This document shows positions 23,911 to 36,198 of a stretch of 64,000 nt of DNA, piece after piece. The position numbers were made by a program, and so were the translations under genes. Source of the stretch: Cryptomeria japonica (Eukaryota > Streptophyta > Pinopsida > Cupressales > Cupressaceae); the NCBI RefSeq assembly GCF_030272615.1, contig NC_081413.1, positions 717,299,867 to 717,363,866 of the forward strand. The letters run 5' to 3'. The notes beneath the pieces are model-generated. The model ran no database searches. It saw nothing but the letters and a program-made list of their open reading frames with translations, and was not told the DNA's origin. How positions within the stretch are numbered: the stretch's first letter is position 1; each line of letters starts with the position of its first letter.

Positions 23911-26340
23911 TGAGAATTAACCTCTAGATGAAGGGCTAGTTCCCTTTGAATAACTCAAAATGAAACTAGAAAGAAATTGAAAATGCTAAACTAAGGTGAA
24001 GCATCAATAAGATATCTCAAAATGACAGAGATACAATCCTAAAAACACCAAAGTGCACAAATAGACTTCTGGTTCATAAAACATAAATATTTCATGCAAA
24101 GGATTTAAACTTCAAGAAATTGAAAGGAAAGAAAACTTTCACAATCAACCAAATGAGCCAATTTATCACAATGCACAACCTATTTCTTACAAATGAGACA
24201 TAAAATTCAAAGTTTATCTAGACAATAACACAATAAACTAACTTTCAATCAAGGATAATAAAATGAACTGTAAAGTCATAAGGCATAAGCTGGTAATTTT
24301 TTTATTTAGAATTCTGTCATAAAACTACATATGAGCTACAAGAATGTATTCTCTGCTAAAACCAACAAGAGAATCATCAATAACTAGTGAAGAAAGATAA
24401 AACTTTTTCACTTTATACAAAAGCCTTCCAAAAGGTAGAGGAGAGATAACTCTAGAATGATTGAAGATGAACTCCCATTGAAAATATCTCCACTAAAATC
24501 TGATCCTCTCATAGAAATAAAAAGCCACCAAAAAGGCTTCAAAACATGCAAAAAGTACTCATGCAAACTTGCTCTTAAGCTGGGTAATTCTTTTAAAAAT
24601 TTTAGACAACTAAAGGTTAACCCATGTGGCACTAAAAAACAATCCTTATTACCTCATGATCAAAATAAAAGAGTCATGGAAACTACTTTGAGCTTAATAA
24701 TCACCTGCATTAACCGGATGACTTCCTCTTATTTTGCATGGATCCCTGGACGCTACCTTGCCTGCCTCCACTTTCGACTTCTGACTGTAACTAGCATTTC
24801 TTTCTCCATTGGGTCATCGGGTTAGGACTGAAATAATTATTCTGATAGCTAATGATATGCTCCATTTCACCTGCTTTTCTATCGATCCGGCCATGTGTCC
24901 CATCTTGGTTGGTTCTAGGATTCCTGCCCTACCATCTTAGCATGGTCTGGACTCACTGTTGAAATGAAGCTCTTTCGTCTGATCAAACTTAGTCGACATT
25001 CTTTATTTCTTCCTCCAAATTGCTTCCTTAGCGGGCCCACTACTTGGTCACCAAGTCGTGATGAATAAACACCGCGCATCTTCATCATGTAGTATAGCGA
25101 CCACCGCTAGATCTTTAGGAACTTGCTTGTTTTATACCTCTTAGCCGCTGGCCTCCCCTTTGCCTTTTCCGCACGTGCTTAGTCACCAAGTCGCTATGAT
25201 AACTAGCGAGCTTCTTTCTATAGCGATATAACAATGGCCCTTAGATCCTTAGCATTACTGTTGATCTTTCTTGAACTTACTCGACCTTTAACCCCAACTG
25301 ATCTTCTCTCTTGTGCTACATGTAAACGTGTGTCACCCTTTGATTGGCTCATGAGATCTGTCTGGGAAAATCTTGTCTGCCAGGCTTGCCACACATCCTC
25401 CTCTATCGGATCTCATTCTTTTGGTCAAAGTATTCCTTCGGCAAGCCACTTACCAGTTTCATTGATATTGTTATGTCAATAAAACTCTTTCAGGACTCAT
25501 CATGACCAAGATCTGCTCAATGTCGATGGAATTGAGCTTTACTTGAAACCTTTTTAGGACTCATAGTAGCCAAGATCTGCTCGATGTCGCCCATCTGTGC
25601 CATGTCGCTAGCCACTGGACTGCCACCTGTCTCGAGGGTATTTGTTTTAGGCAATTCACAACTGCAGTACAACGACAGTCATGGATAGCCCCAGAATGTC
25701 ACTCCACAATCTGATCTTCCTTGATCTACCATTGATCTCAGTGATCTTCTCAAGCTTTAACTTTCCCTTATGGCATGTGCTTTGTCGCCAAGTTGCTTGA
25801 GCTATTTGGTGATTATCTTCCCATTGTGACATATCGACAGCTATCAAATCTTTCTTGATCACCATTGATCTACCTGAATCTGCTCGGTCTTTAACCTCTT
25901 CTTGCCATCCGGTCACAAAATTAGGATGCCTAAAGATGCATGCACATGGGGTCAACCAGGCCATAAGCCTCTTCTTGCCAAAATATTTCATTCTTTTGAC
26001 GCTTGGTATGTGTGTGACTTTATATTTAAATGCTGAAGAATTCCCTCCCACTACCAATGTGGGATAAGTGCTTTTCATGACCCTTGTTGTCATATGTGAC
26101 TTGCACGTGAGTAATTGTCATGAAAATCTCTGAGCTTGATGCTTGAAAACCTCTAAGTCCTTCTTTGTCGCTACTTGATCAGGCAGCAGGGAGATTTTGG
26201 CATTCTTAAATCAGCATGTTGAGCTCAACCTCTTTGGGAGTCCATTTTAACCCACATGCTGTCTTACTTTCCTGTATCTGCACATGAAGCAAAAAAGTTA
26301 GAAAAAAGAGTGCATTTATGACCTTGTTCATGATTTGACC
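23911..26340 (-). mobile_element. B 5' LTR, truncated at its outer end
   Basis: On the reverse strand this segment follows the layout of the A-plus LTR: an intact-looking U3 portion with the pair CACATTGG...GGGAGG and CATGTGCATGCATC...CCTAATTTTGTG (A-plus: CCATGCATGTGCATC, then CCTAATTTTGTAGC), several CGCTATA...GACTTGGTGAC modules (near 25020-25110, 25170-25235, 25765-25850), then an AT-rich R-U5. About 2.43 kb remain. The outer several hundred bases expected from A-plus are missing at the junction with element G. No genes; the small open frames here are chance. Confidence 0.72.
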
Positions 26341-27697
26341 TTTTCAAAATGAATGCAAAGCTTCATTAGGGAAACAAATTTGGCATGTGCAAAATTTGGT
26401 AACAACCATTTCTGAACTCCAGTGGGTATCCTTTGTCATTAAGTTGTGTCACACTTAGAAGATTGTGCCTTAGGCCTTCAACCTAGTAGACATCGTCACC
26501 ACTGCTTTTCCCATTAAGAGAAATATCTCCTTTGCATTTAACCATACAGGGTGAGTCATTGCCAAATATGACAACACCACGATCAAATTCTTCTAGGGAA
26601 AAAAATTTGCTATGATCACTAGTCATGTGATGTGAACAACCACTATCAATGATCCAATCATCAGAGTTATCCATCCTAGATACTAGTGCCTTATGATTTG
26701 ATAATTCTTCCTTAATAGCTACAAATATAATATCTTCACTAGAACCATCATTAGATTTATCCTCAGTAATACCACTGTCAATAGCTACAAGACAATCTCT
26801 CTTGGCTTTATCCTTATACCTCTTAAATTTGTCTCTTTTGTACTCATTTTCACCATTAGGGCAATTAGTTGCTATATGACCAATTTTGTTGCATGCAAAA
26901 TATTTTAAAGGTAACTTACCTTTATATTTATCGGTGCCTCTCGACAATCATTTTTCCAATAATGCTTCAAGTTCCACTAAGCTGTCTTCATCATTAGTAT
27001 CTCTGCTGGATCTAGATTCATAGCTATGGCTAGCATCTTTACTTCTTCTCACAGATGGGTTATAAATAGAGGCTCTAAATATAGATTCTAATCTTTGTAC
27101 ACTACCATCATAGCCATTTAGTTCAAAAGCAATAGGTTTTCCAATAATAGAGTCAACAGATACCTAAGACTTGTCAATGGACTTTAGCTCCGTAATAGCT
27201 GCAACTCAGATAGCATAGATCGGTAACAAGGTTCTCAGTACCTTACCGATCACTATGGCATCTTCCACTTTCCCTCCTGCAGTCTTAAGCTCTCTTACTA
27301 TCTCTTTTATCCTTTGACCATAATGCTGGATATTCTCCCCTTTAGACATTCTCATATTATCGAACTTTCCTCTTAGACTCTCTTCTTTAGCAATCTTGAC
27401 ACGCTCATCACTGCTATAGATATCTTCTATTTTCTTCCATACTTCATATGCAGTTTCAAGACCATGAACATCTACATATTCAACATTAGACAAGGAACTG
27501 ATAATAGTCTCTAATGCTTGATGATTTTATTGTTGTTCTTTCTTCTGATCATTAGTTAGGATTCCAGTAGGTGTGTTATACTTAGTTTCTACATGATCCC
27601 AATACTGGCTACCAAGACTCTTGATGTAAATCTTCATTTTGTCACTTCATATTCTAAAGTTATCTTTTTTGAACTTTGAACCTTCTTTCTTCATCAT
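26341..27697 (-). pseudogene. gag-pol: G: Ty1/copia gag, zinc knuckle and protease, 3'-truncated
   Basis: Reverse-strand reading from ATG 27697. The copia gag (UBN2-type) segment is ETAYEVWKKIEDIYSSDERVK and IVRELKTAGGKVED. After a gap with stops comes the knuckle YFACNKIGHIATNC, in which the first Cys is Tyr, then the protease signature WIIDSGCSHHMT with an intact DSG. The start of the pre-integrase region (GLRHNLLSVTQL) lies near 26450. The frame then dissolves about 26340, where sequence resembling the B LTR begins. Integrase, RT, RNase H and the 3' LTR are absent, so a deletion or recombination has removed the 3' half. A TAG at about 26482 interrupts the frame. Confidence 0.87.
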
Positions 27698-27749
27698 GAT
27701 CTATAAGATCTTTTCCTCAAGCTGTTAGGCTTTTAGATAAAGAGGACTT

Positions 27750-27768
27750 GAGATGCTCTGATAGCAAT
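27750..27768 (-). promoter_or_regulatory. G primer-binding site (Met-tRNA type, diverged)
   Basis: The reverse strand has TTGCTATCAGAGCATCTC directly after the LTR end ATCATCA. It differs from the usual plant copia site TGGTATCAGAGC by one base, and fits the start of an internal region. Confidence 0.8.
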
Positions 27769-29179
27769 TGATGATATAATGAAAGAATAAGTATCCGATA
27801 GAATACTGAGAGGAAGGGGGGGGGGTGAATCCATATATTGAAAAACTGATGCAAAGTTCCCAAAATCAAATTCAATCTCACAAAGTGAACTTTTCTAAAT
27901 CAAAATCAATAATCATAAGAATACTTGACATTAACTGGTTTGACTGTTATAGCAACTTAACAGTAAAACAACTTCAACCTTTATGTAAAACAACAATGCG
28001 TAAAAATAACTCAACATAGTCATCCTTCGATGCTCATCAGAAATTAATCTAATCAACATGTAACATCACATCTACAAAAGCATTCACCACTTGAAGCAAA
28101 TGTTTATACATGGAAAACACAAATAGGTAAAAACCATGGTGAGATGGGACTCACAAAGATAGCTATCTAAACTCTTCTGAATTTTGCCCTGTTAGGAGCC
28201 AAAGCTTGTTAGAGCTTTACAATAAGTCCTGTTAAGAACTAATTCTTGTTCAGGAATCACCTAATTAAGGGATTTACACATATGCCTTGATGAAAAAGCA
28301 CAATACCTTGTTAGGAGTAATCTCGCCAGAGGATTGAAGAATCCAAGCTAATGGACCACCTTGTTAGAGCTTACCCGGTTAGGGTATTTCACTTTTGCTA
28401 TAATTATTAGAAAACAATAGTTTTTGTTGATCTGTCTGAATAGCACTACACTTGCTTGATCATATCCTTCTTAAGATTTAGTTTGTCTTTACTCAAAGTA
28501 CAGATCCATCCACCGGTTAGGCAACTACACACTCACAAGTTTCTACCAATCTTGTCAACTTTGCCAACAATCTTACAAACAACTTCATCAACCTTAGATA
28601 CACAAATAATTAGGTCGATAACACAAGAAAAAACCTAATTCTCATCATCGAGATTACAACAAGTTGGTACAATCTTGACCATTATAAATCATAACAATCT
28701 CTTCACATTCTTCAAGAAAATTCCAACCACTCCATGATCACCGCTCCATTGGACTTTTTAACTCATCATGCACTGTGAATTATATGCAATCCACTTTGCT
28801 CCTTTTCAAGAAATAAAACCAACATGCTAAATCAATTTTAACTTATCCTTATACAATTATCACATATGTCTCCATCATTTCTGCTCAATAGGTAATAAAC
28901 CAACAAACATGATCGATTAGGGTTTACCAGTTACATTACATAGATATGTTTAACCCTTCATACTAGTTCATCGGTTTTACTCACAAACTTTACATACTGG
29001 TTACAACATTTTACAAATCTTTTCTTACTCTCTTCTTACCAGTTTACAAGAAAAAAGTAATAACAACAATAGCATCAACAATATCATGAATATCATTATA
29101 CCGGTTCAATTGACATCAATGACAACATATCATTAATGCAATCTATACGCAAAATGCTAACAATATGAAAATGCCAACA
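27769..29179 (-). mobile_element. G 5' LTR (copia type, 1,411 bp)
   Basis: On the reverse strand it begins TGTTGGCATTTTCAT and ends ATCATCA next to the primer-binding site, so TG...CA termini are present. Near its inner end a GATTCACC-like motif with a run of ten C (reverse strand) is shared in position with the H and D LTRs. No coding region. It interrupts gypsy fragment C at 29180. Confidence 0.85.
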
Positions 29180-30210
29180 TATATGAGCAATAAGGAGTCA
29201 TTTGGCGGGTCAAGATTAGCTACTGTAAGAGTCATGATGGAGACATCATCATAGTTGTTAGGGATATCAGTGAGGTCTATGATATTTTCAAGGTCTTCGA
29301 TGGTATTCTCCTTGATATTGCCTTGTTTGTATTGTCATTGGTCGTTCTCACTAGCCTCATACATATGTTGTGGTCCTAATCCAAACGGTCGAGATCTTGG
29401 GCCTTGTCCCTCATGAGAAATGGGTGTGTATGCATGGATTGTATCCACCTCGATATATTCAGTAACATCAGAACAACTATCCCACTCATACTCATTAGAA
29501 TCGATATCAGAGTCACTGTCCCATGTTACCTCACTGAATCTGATAGGTTTGTTGTATGGTGAGAAAAGGTCACTGATAATTGACACAAGTTTAGTAGCTT
29601 GTTCTAATTTGGGATTGGTGCTTTCTTGTACTCTTTGGATTTATTCATACATTTTCTTTCATTGAGTAGCAATTTTGTTAGGTTGTCACCCAACCTTGAT
29701 TTGATCAGGTTCTTGTACATGATGTACTTTCTTATAAGAAGCTTCCTCCCTTTGGATAGTGAGTTCTTCTTGTCATCTTCCATTTTCTTCTTTCTTTTGC
29801 TCCTTCCTTGTCTTTTCTTCTGCTTGGTTTAGTGTTTCTTTCCATGAGTCTTCATTATGTTTTTTCTTTTCTTTCCATTTAGGTTTTTGATGTGATTTTG
29901 CTTTTGCATAGGCGAAACATGTTGGCCATACCCAAGTCTTGTTTTATCTTTTGTAAATTGTGAATGAGGTTGTATAAGTTCTATGATGCCTTCTTGACAC
30001 TTTCCAATAGGTCCTTTTCCTTTGTATCCCATTAATTGCATGATCCATAACCCATTTCCATACTGCTATGTTGGTACAACTACTTCTAGGGTAGCAACTT
30101 TGATTTCTTCCTCATCCTTGTATAGCCAGCTAAATGTGTTTATCTTCTGATTCTTAAACCAATGTGCCCAATCGGATAAATTTACCATCAAACTTTATGA
30201 TGGTTTGTGA
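29180..30210 (-). pseudogene. C: Ty3/gypsy pol fragment with G-patch-like segment
   Basis: Reverse-strand reading. A short protease-end-like piece (IIKFDGKFIRLGTL) is followed by MGYKGKGPIGKCQEGIIELI and RLGYG, the Gly pattern of G-patch domains that some plant gypsy elements carry between protease and RT. Then comes a Lys-rich stretch, then an acidic one (WDSDSDIDSNEYEWDSCSDV). Stops and frameshifts are frequent. The G LTR cuts it at 29180, a copia LTR at 30211, and neither continuation is recognisable nearby. Family assignment rests on the G-patch pattern and is moderately secure. Confidence 0.6.
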
Positions 30211-30836
30211 TGTTGGGTTCCAAGAACACTGAAGGGGGGGGGGGAGGTGAATCAGTGTTCTGTCGGTAAGATAAGATTTTATGCTTTTATACCATACACA
30301 TATAAACCAGTAAATGAATAAACATATAACTTGAAGAAAATAAACCATCCATATGAATGAAAACCATAAAACATAGAATTTATACATGGAAAACCTCAAA
30401 AGAGGAATAACCACAGTGGGATTTGTAACCCACAATATCAATTCACTGGCAATATGAAAGATATTACATAAAGAGGGGGATTGCACATGCAGGAAGGCAC
30501 ACTACCTAGAGCACACTGCTAATCACTAAAGAGCCTCACTGACTACAAGATTCTGTTGAAGGAAAACAATGAAAATTAACTCACAAAATTCATCTCTTAT
30601 GCCAAAAAGAGTTTCGGTTATAGCTCTGATCTGTACTGGTTCATAAACCTTCAACACTACTACCAGTATCTCCTTCCCTCCAAGAATGTCTTACAAAACA
30701 TTTATAGATGATTGCATGATACAACATTCACATACAAATGATCTTCACATTCCACAATCCTATTTTGTTATAATCTACAATCTCATCCACACATATTCTA
30801 TTATATCATTCATCTATCGTATCATAATGACCTAAC
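30211..30836 (-). mobile_element. Truncated copia LTR, H family
   Basis: It starts TGTTGGGTTCCAAGAAC and runs in parallel with the H LTRs at 30971 and 59659 (shared ACCATACACATATAAACC, GGAAAACCTC and GATATTACATAAA blocks). Homology stops after ATAATGACCTAAC, where D pol sequence begins. About 240 bases of the LTR end are missing. The left neighbour is gypsy fragment C. No primer-binding site adjoins the left edge, consistent with an outer end. Confidence 0.82.
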
Positions 30837-30970
30837 TGCATGATTGCTAGATATCAAGCTGAGCTGAAAGAGATTCATGTCACTATTGTAAAGAGGATAT
30901 ACCAACACTTGAAAGGAACTATGGATTATGGTTTATGGTATCTAAGGAATGATGATTTCATTTTATGTTC
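30837..30970 (+). pseudogene. pol: D pol fragment: end of copia RT, left of the H insertion
   Basis: The forward strand reads MIARYQAELKEIH, VKRIYQHLKGTMDYGLWYL and NDDFIL, the stretch between RT and RNase H of copia elements (family pattern: RYLKGT, then GLWY). It ends at TGTTC 30966-30970 and resumes at 60481 with YTNIDWVGD, exactly the next expected residues. The H insertion therefore accounts for the gap. The left end is a junction with a truncated copia LTR. Confidence 0.88.
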
Positions 30971-31755
30971 TGCTGGGATCCAAGAACACTGAGAGGGGGG
31001 TGAATCAGTGTTTTGCCAGTAAGAAGATTTTATACTTTTATACCATACACATATAAACCAGTAAACATATAACTTGAAGCAAATAAACCATCCACATGAA
31101 TGAACACCATAACATAGAATTTATATATGGAAAACCTCAAAGAGGAAAAACCATGGTGGGATTTGTGACCCAAAATATCAATTCACTGGCCATATGAAAG
31201 ATATTACATAAACAGGGGGCCTTCACATAGAGGAAGGCACACTGCTCATCACTAAAGAGTCTCACTAACTACAAGCTTTTTCTGAAGGAAAACAATGAAA
31301 ATGAACTCACAAAATGTATCTGTAATGCCGAAAAAGAGTTCCGGTTATAGCTCTCCTCTGTACCGGTTCATAAACCCAGAATACTACTACTGATATCATC
31401 TTCTCTCCAAGAATGTCTAACAAAACCTTTATAGATCATTTCATGATACAACATTCACATACAAATGATCTTCGCATTCCATAATCCTCATCCACAAATT
31501 CTATCCTCACATGATGATTATGATAATATCTCATAATGACCTAACACACTGACCTATATACCCATTACAAACAATATGCCTTATGTCGGCTTACAATACA
31601 AAAAGGTATACAATGTCGGCCTTATACAATAATTACAAAATGATTTTTTAAATAATCTTCATTGATGTCAGCTTCCCTAAAGTGTTGGATTCCAATGCCA
31701 GTGTCAGTTGTAACCTTGGATGCTCCAATGTTAGTGTCTATCGGTGAATGCCTCC
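30971..31755 (-). mobile_element. H 3' LTR, first part (left of A-plus)
   Basis: Begins TGCTGGGATCCAAGAAC and continues to CCTCC (31751-31755), the left copy of the A-plus target duplication. The rest of this LTR is at 54614-54692. No genes in it. Confidence 0.88.
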
Positions 31756-34700
31756 TATTGGGACCTATAAAATCTTGAGGGTTTAGGGTTTTTTCTTTTT
31801 CATGAAAACATTTAGAAAATTAAACCTTTATAGCACATTGTTGTAATTCATATTGAACTTGAACTTTTTGGTTCAAGGTTAAAGGTTCAACTATTTCTCT
31901 TGCGTGAGTCGTGGCTTTGTAATGATTTTTAATAAGCAGGTGAGAATGTGTTATTTCTTCTTTGAACTATTTGCAAATCGGTTCAAGGTTCAAGGTTAAA
32001 AATGTCCCTTACTTTAGATTAAAGGTCTTTGCTCATTGCCTTTTTTCACTTAAGTGGAAGGGTCTGTGTGTCGTTAAGAGGGGTCCCCTTTTAAGTCTAG
32101 GCCTAGGTGGGTTCTGATAAATTTTAATTTTTCCTAAGTCCTATGTCTTTTCTTATGTATATGTCAGGTTTCCTAAAAGATCGAGCAAGTTTCTTTAGAT
32201 CTTGTGGCTGTCGCTATACCATAACATAAAAGTGCTCGATGGTTATTGCGTGTGACTTGGGGACAAACCACTAGTGGTGAACCATGGCTGATAGTTAATG
32301 CAAGCAGTTCAAGCAAATAAAGATCCACATGCATCTAGGGAGGCATCGAAGTTTTATAAAAAATGCAATGGCAGGTGTATAATCCGAGCCCAAACCAGAA
32401 CCATCCTCTCTACATAATCCATGGAAGCAATTTCAGTTTCTAGTGCCATCGGGTATCAGCAGAGGATTTTTCATGCTACATAGATGACATGATGGAAAGG
32501 CCTAGGCAAACCTTTTATCCCACATTGGCCGTAGGGAGGATAATTTTTGTATTTAAATCCAAAGCCCAATGCATATTAGGTGTCAAAGCTTAAAGGATTT
32601 TGACAAAGTGGTAGCTTAGCATTGGTGGGCCCCCCGCATGCATGCACATCTTAGAGTGGCCTAATTTTGTAGCAAAAGGGGAGATTAACTAGCTTGCAAG
32701 TCCAAGAAGATCAGACGATGGTGCGAAAGATCTGACGGCCATCGCTATACCGCAACATGAAGGTGGTCAACTGTAAAAGGCTACGACTTGGTGATTGATG
32801 AGGTGGTAGACAAGTGGTGGACACATAGTGACATTGTGGCACAAGAGAGAGCCACTCAGAGAGGCTAAGGGTTGAGTAGATCAAGGAAGATCAATGGCCA
32901 GGCGAAATGATCCAATATTTGTTGCCATGTCACAATGGAAAGATGATTATCGAGTATCACCTGTGACTTGGCGACAAACCATTAGCAGTGAACCATGGCT
33001 GAAAGTTAATGCAAGTGGTTAAGGTGGACGGTTATGAGGTGGTTCATTTTGGCAGTTAGTGGAGGCCATGCTAAGGTGTTAGGATGGAGACCCCATAACA
33101 ATTGAGGGGTTCCACGTGGTGACACGCAGCTGATGAGGTAGAAGGTCCAGTGGTAACACGAGGAAGATAGGTGGCATGTCATCAAAATGAACATCGAGTA
33201 GACCTTGGCTTCGATGGACCTCTAAATGGACTCACCAGAGGCATCAGTTTCATCAACATTAAAGGTGTCGATGAAACTAGGGTTTCAATAAAACATGAAA
33301 GTGGTTTGTCGAAGAGGAAGTCTGGCCAAAAGAATGATGCCGAACAAACCAAAGGAAGTGGTAGGTTTGGTGGCGCTAAGATGGTGAATGAGGCTATGAT
33401 CAGCTGGATCTGGTGGCCAGTCACAGACTAACACATGGCAGGCCCCCTAGAAGAGAGAGTAGCCCAGGTGAATTAATCGGTGGGCATGTCAAGATGGATC
33501 TGATGGTGGTCACCATGTAGCAATGGAAAGATGCTCGATGTCTAAGAGGTGCGAATTGGCAACTAAGTGGTGGGACTTGTAGGAAGAATAGTTCAGAGGA
33601 AGTAAAGAATAAGAAAGTTCAAGGAAGATCTATGGTTGTCGCCATACCGCAAGATGGAGGTGCTCGAATGTTAATGGCCACGACTTGGTGACTGGTGAGG
33701 TGGCAAGATAGGTGAAGTCTATATGGACTCACGAGCGAACCAAGAGGTGACATGTGGCCGAAACCTACATAGGAAAGTCAGGTTAAAATATAGTTTCAAA
33801 CTATGGTGTAAAGGCAAAAGCTTAAATGAACCACCTACAGAGGGATTGATGGGTGAGGGTTGAATTTTTACCCAAATATGGATTTTTCATATATCGTTGG
33901 AAAGCTCTCGATCTGAGGAATCTAATTCTACAGTCAAGTGCAGCCCACAACAAGTATTTTTGGGGTAGTGAACTCAGGATCTCAGAAGTTATTTCTCAGA
34001 CAGAAGGTGATGATTTTTTGTAGGCCAAGTGTGACAACGGTTAAGGCCAGTAGTTAAGGTAAGCGGTTACGATAGCAAACTAGTGGTAGAGGTCAAGTTT
34101 TTACCAACTAGAGACCAAGTGGTGGGGCCCATTGCTAAGCAGATTACTCAGGAAAGTTAAAGGGCGTGTTAGTTTCTAATGATCAGATGGTTGTCTCTAT
34201 ACTACAATGGAAACACGCCCAAACTTTAAAGGCCATGACATGGCAACTAAAGGAAAGGTGCTTAGAAAGAAGACCTCTTGATCCGTTGTCACCAACAATT
34301 TTAAATATTCAAATGAAATAGCAGCAGAGGTGTGCAAGTTACATCTGACATTGCTTCATGATGAAAAAGGGTTGGTGAGAGGTATCCAAGGAGATCTACA
34401 GAGGACATAATGGTGTGTGGATCTATGTTTTCTTAGGTAGAACCATCAATGCTCTGGCTCAAGATGATCCACCGACATTATGAAGTTGACGATGGTGGTA
34501 TCCAATTTTGGGTAATAGGAAATTACCCTTTTGGCCATTTTCCAAGTGAATGCCCAGTGAATTAATGAAGCACGCATCCCAGAAAGAATGTTAGATTTCT
34601 CCTTCAAGTGTAATGGCACAAAAATATAACTTTTGCAATAAATGACTGTTAGGGTAAGATTTTTCTTCTAGGTAGTCCGTAGCTTGTTGCATCCTGATTT

Positions 34701-35230
34701 TTATTAAAGGATACCAAGGCTACCTAGAAAGGGGACAAAAATTTTTGTAGCTAAACTCTGGAAAAATTAATATAGGCCTTTGTCTTAGCAATTTTTGAGT
34801 CAAATATGAAGTACTTGTAACCTTCTGATAGAGGAATGAAATATACAGTCTAGAGAATTTAAATTCAGATTTGTATTGTGTCTATGTCATTGTACTGGTG
34901 TTCATTCCATTTAAGTAATGAAGGATTGATTATTTGAATGATTTTATAGGCATCTAATGAAGTTGTTTTGAGTCTTTTTCTTAAGGAGAAAAATATAAAT
35001 ATACTTTGAATAAAGTCATTGATATCAGTATTTCTGGTGTGGATTTGATGATGAAATATGGTGCAGATTAGGACTCTGTGTATGTTAGGCATATTCAAAG
35101 TTGATAGATCAGGAACTTATGATTTGTGTATTAGTTTCTCTTGTCAGGTTGCAGTCTGTTGTAGATGACTCTATTGCCTAGATAAGGCACTGGTTTATCT
35201 ATTGGTTTTTGTTGCATTTTGCGATCCTTT
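31756..35230 (+). mobile_element. A-plus 5' LTR, first part (left of E)
   Basis: Parallels 50833-54298 throughout. U3 contains a roughly 60-base direct repeat (32251-32310 and 32962-33020: ACCACTAG or ACCATTAG, then GTGAACCATGG) and other diverged copies of a CGCTATACCGCAA...GACTTGGTGAC module. The part after about 34500 looks like R-U5. It ends in CCTTT (35226-35230), the E target site. The short open frames in it (for example 33171-33431) are not supported as genes. Confidence 0.92.
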
Positions 35231-35613
35231 TGTAGCGTCCTAAAATTGTGACACTTGCAATTTCGACTGCATTTCGGTCTTCACGATGGTGATGCAATAT
35301 GCAACCTGAATGGAGACCCCGAAACCTGTTTATGACACCAAAAACTGCATTTTCTTGCACCCTGGCTTGAACCTCCTTTGCACCCTGCTGTCCTGGGAGG
35401 TGGGACCAGAGCGCCCAGCGCCCTGGTCCTTCAGGACCATGGCACCCAGTGCCCTGGTCCCCCAGGACCATGGCACCCAGCGCCCTGGTCCCTGGCCCTA
35501 TTTTGGGCCCGGTCTCCTATGGGACTTCGGGTCTTTTTGTTTGCAAATTGGAAATTATCTTTCCTGGTCGGCCTAAGGTCGGGAAAATCAGTCTATTAGC
35601 CCTAATTGACAAG

Positions 35614-35620
35614 TATATAA
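35614..35620 (+). promoter_or_regulatory. TATA box of E
   Basis: TATATAA, repeated at the matching place of the 3' LTR (42188-42194). Transcription would start some 25-35 bases downstream, near 35645-35655, which defines the U3/R border. Confidence 0.6.
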
Positions 35621-36168
35621 ACTACATTTTCCTCTCCCATTTGGGTAGATGAAAAGAAGAGGGACATATATGTACAAGCGTGGAAACGATACTAAAACAT
35701 TCAAGCATTCAAGCATTCAAGCATTCCTTCAAGCAATTGATCATTCTAAGTCTCCATTCAAGGCTAAGTGTTGCATTCAAGACAAGGATTCAACCATTGA
35801 AGAGGAGATCACATACTACAACATACAACAATACAACAAATAACAACATCTATACCTTCGCACATAAGGATACAAACATCCTTACAACAAGGTATTAGTA
35901 CTTGTTTTACATTACAATCATTTAGATTTATAGCATTTCTCATTTCTTGGTTAATTCCAAAACCGGGGTTTGACCTAAAGGCAAACCCCTAATCCCTAAC
36001 CCCCCAATTGTCTTCGCTTTTCTGTGTGTAGGTTGCAGGTATGCAGCTGAAATTGAAGATCTGGAATCCTTTTCTGTGTGTAGGTTGCAGGTACGCAGCT
36101 GAAATTGAAGATCTAGAATCCTTGTGCAGAGATGAACAGATCCCCCTTCGTTTCGCGTATTTTTCGGA

Positions 36169-36198
36169 GGACCGTGTGCACGCTGGGTGCCATCGTCC
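36169..36198 (+). promoter_or_regulatory. E leader hairpin 1 (in LTR) with GTGCAC loop
   Basis: GGACCGTG (36169-36176) can pair with CATCGTCC (36191-36198), with one mismatch and one G-U pair in RNA. The loop begins with the self-complementary hexamer GTGCAC (36176-36181). The 3' LTR carries the equivalent at 42683-42712. It lies downstream of the TATA box, so it would be transcribed. Confidence 0.5.

Larger units (their letters stand above)
17087..26340 (-). mobile_element. B: Ty3/gypsy Tat-like element related to A
   Basis: Reverse-strand order from the right: truncated 5' LTR (26340-23911), primer-binding site, gag, protease, archaeal-type RNase H, RT, gypsy RNase H, integrase, and a G-rich tract near 17090. 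The domain order is the same as in A, but protein similarity is clearly lower, so B is a sister family rather than another A copy. It shares orientation with A-minus, and the LTR-like block 10443-17086 lies where a B 3' LTR and an A-minus 5' LTR would both be expected. Confidence 0.82.

Noticed and set aside
30211-30970. Direct tandem pair of H-type LTRs as one small element
   Set aside because: The left LTR is truncated and followed by D pol, and the second LTR starts precisely at the H insertion point, so they belong to different events.
33006-33431. Overlapping open frames on both strands in the A-plus 5' LTR
   Set aside because: The matching part of the 3' LTR (52245-52512) does not keep the forward frame, so it is not coding.
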